Assembly (NCBI GenBank): GCA_002081555.1
Contig: MZNV01001597.1
Span: 1-43,871, forward strand
Reading direction: 5' to 3'
Source: Protostelium mycophagum
Lineage: Eukaryota; Evosea; Variosea; Protosteliida; Protosteliaceae
DNA length: 43,871 nucleotides
Shown here: one piece after another, positions 43,410 through 43,871 of the stretch
Layout: each line of letters starts with the position of its first letter
Numbering within the stretch: position 1 is the stretch's first letter
The notes under the pieces: model-generated
Told to the model about the DNA's origin: nothing
Database searches by the model: none
What the model saw: the letters and a program-made list of their open reading frames with translations, nothing else
Translations under genes and position numbers: made by a program

Positions 43410-43871
43410 ATGCCTCATCCTCTCTCTACAGACAAAGGCTCTTGGGAGTCTTTGGCATTAAGAATAAAGACTAAAGGTTGGGAAATAGCCAACAACCCTG
43501 TTTGGGACATCAAAGAACCCCAAGGGGTGTTTGTGAAGACACAGCACCAGAAGAAAGTGGGCCTCAAGAGGGAGCAGTCTATTTTGTCAATCAGATATTA
43601 CCAGATACAGCATAGAACCTATTATTAGACATTGCAAACAGCAATTTGGCCAGAAAACAGGATTTAGCGTGTTGGAAATAAGGCAGCATTCAAACAGGCA
43701 ACAAAGGAGGATATACAGTGCTGTATAGGAATGCATATGTTATTGGATATAAGCTCAGCCAATAATAGTGGATCAATGCAATCTCATTGGATACATTTAA
43801 AGGAGCAGGAAGGATTTACATATTATGGATGGTTTTGCTGGCAGGCAATCTTTTATGCATTAGAGCCAACA
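43410..43871 (+). other. Unidentified ORF-bearing sequence running off the window
   Basis: An ATG at 43410 opens 72 codons (MPHPLSTDKGSWESLALRIK) to 43628. A second open frame (MHMLLDISSANNSGSMQSHW onward, from about 43732) runs to the end of the window. Neither resembles a family I can name. The dense aromatic text near the edge (YYGWFCWQAIFYALEP) suggests either real protein or chance in A+T-rich DNA; a mobile-element gene is possible but not supported. Confidence 0.25.

Noticed and set aside
43410-43871. Transposase or recombinase gene at the right edge
   Set aside because: The frames are short and shift, and I see no catalytic triad, terminal repeats or recognisable family motif.

Overview
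The window is nuclear DNA of a compact, intron-rich eukaryotic microbe. Nearly every gene is cut by GT-AG introns of about 35-60 nt. Intergenic gaps are often under 200 bp and genes sit on both strands. The set includes importin beta, the GPI-anchor enzyme PIG-N, a U3 snoRNP WD40 protein, golgin-84, augmin HAUS5/AUG5, CRIPT and SGT1, together with receptor-like single-pass proteins. An amoebozoan-type protist (protosteloid amoeba-like) would fit; that placement is inferred from gene content and intron style, not shown by a marker. I recognised no virus-derived element, CRISPR array or complete transposon.

Layout. 1-1170: A+T-rich non-coding repeats. 1377-3236 (+): F-box/MORN protein. 3260-4027 (-): DUF427 protein. 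4162-7220 (+): importin beta, 12 exons. 7437-11132 (-): PIG-N. 11368-12511 (+): NAD-type methylene-THF dehydrogenase. 12719-14940 (+): flavin monooxygenase. 15125-15947 (-): unknown signal-peptide/TM protein. 16018-16495 (+): CRIPT. 16606-16803: perfect partial copy of a MORN exon. 17138-21520 (+): large receptor with EGF-like, TIG, Ser/Thr stalk, GAIN/GPS, TM and a kinase-like domain lacking catalytic residues. 21924-22186 (+): small unknown ORF. 22125-24693 (+): LCAT-family lipase with a tRNA-Arg(ACG) in one intron. 24771-25352 (+): NUDT15-like. 25430-26180 (-): SGT1. 26337-28992 (-): HAUS5. 29140-31040 (+): RRP9. 31310-33355 (+): membrane-anchored beta-helix protein. 33392-36925 (-): golgin-84. 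37006-37578 (-): F-box protein. 37814-38433 (+): peptide deformylase. About 38562-41393 (-): DCAF11/WDR23-like with an N-terminal helical extension. 42123-43066 (+): LicD-type transferase. 43067-43871: mostly unassigned.

The genes do not form an operon-like pathway; most are housekeeping genes packed together. Two organisational themes stand out. First, at least eight genes have an AATAAA motif physically overlapping their TAA stop codon, and convergent stop codons can be only 23-36 bp apart. Second, there is a cluster of secretory-pathway and surface proteins: PIG-N, a TM protein, the receptor, the LCAT lipase, the beta-helix protein, golgin-84 and LicD.

The most unusual gene is the receptor at 17138-21520. 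It couples a GAIN/GPS-type module, familiar from adhesion GPCRs and polycystins, through a single membrane pass to a predicted pseudokinase.
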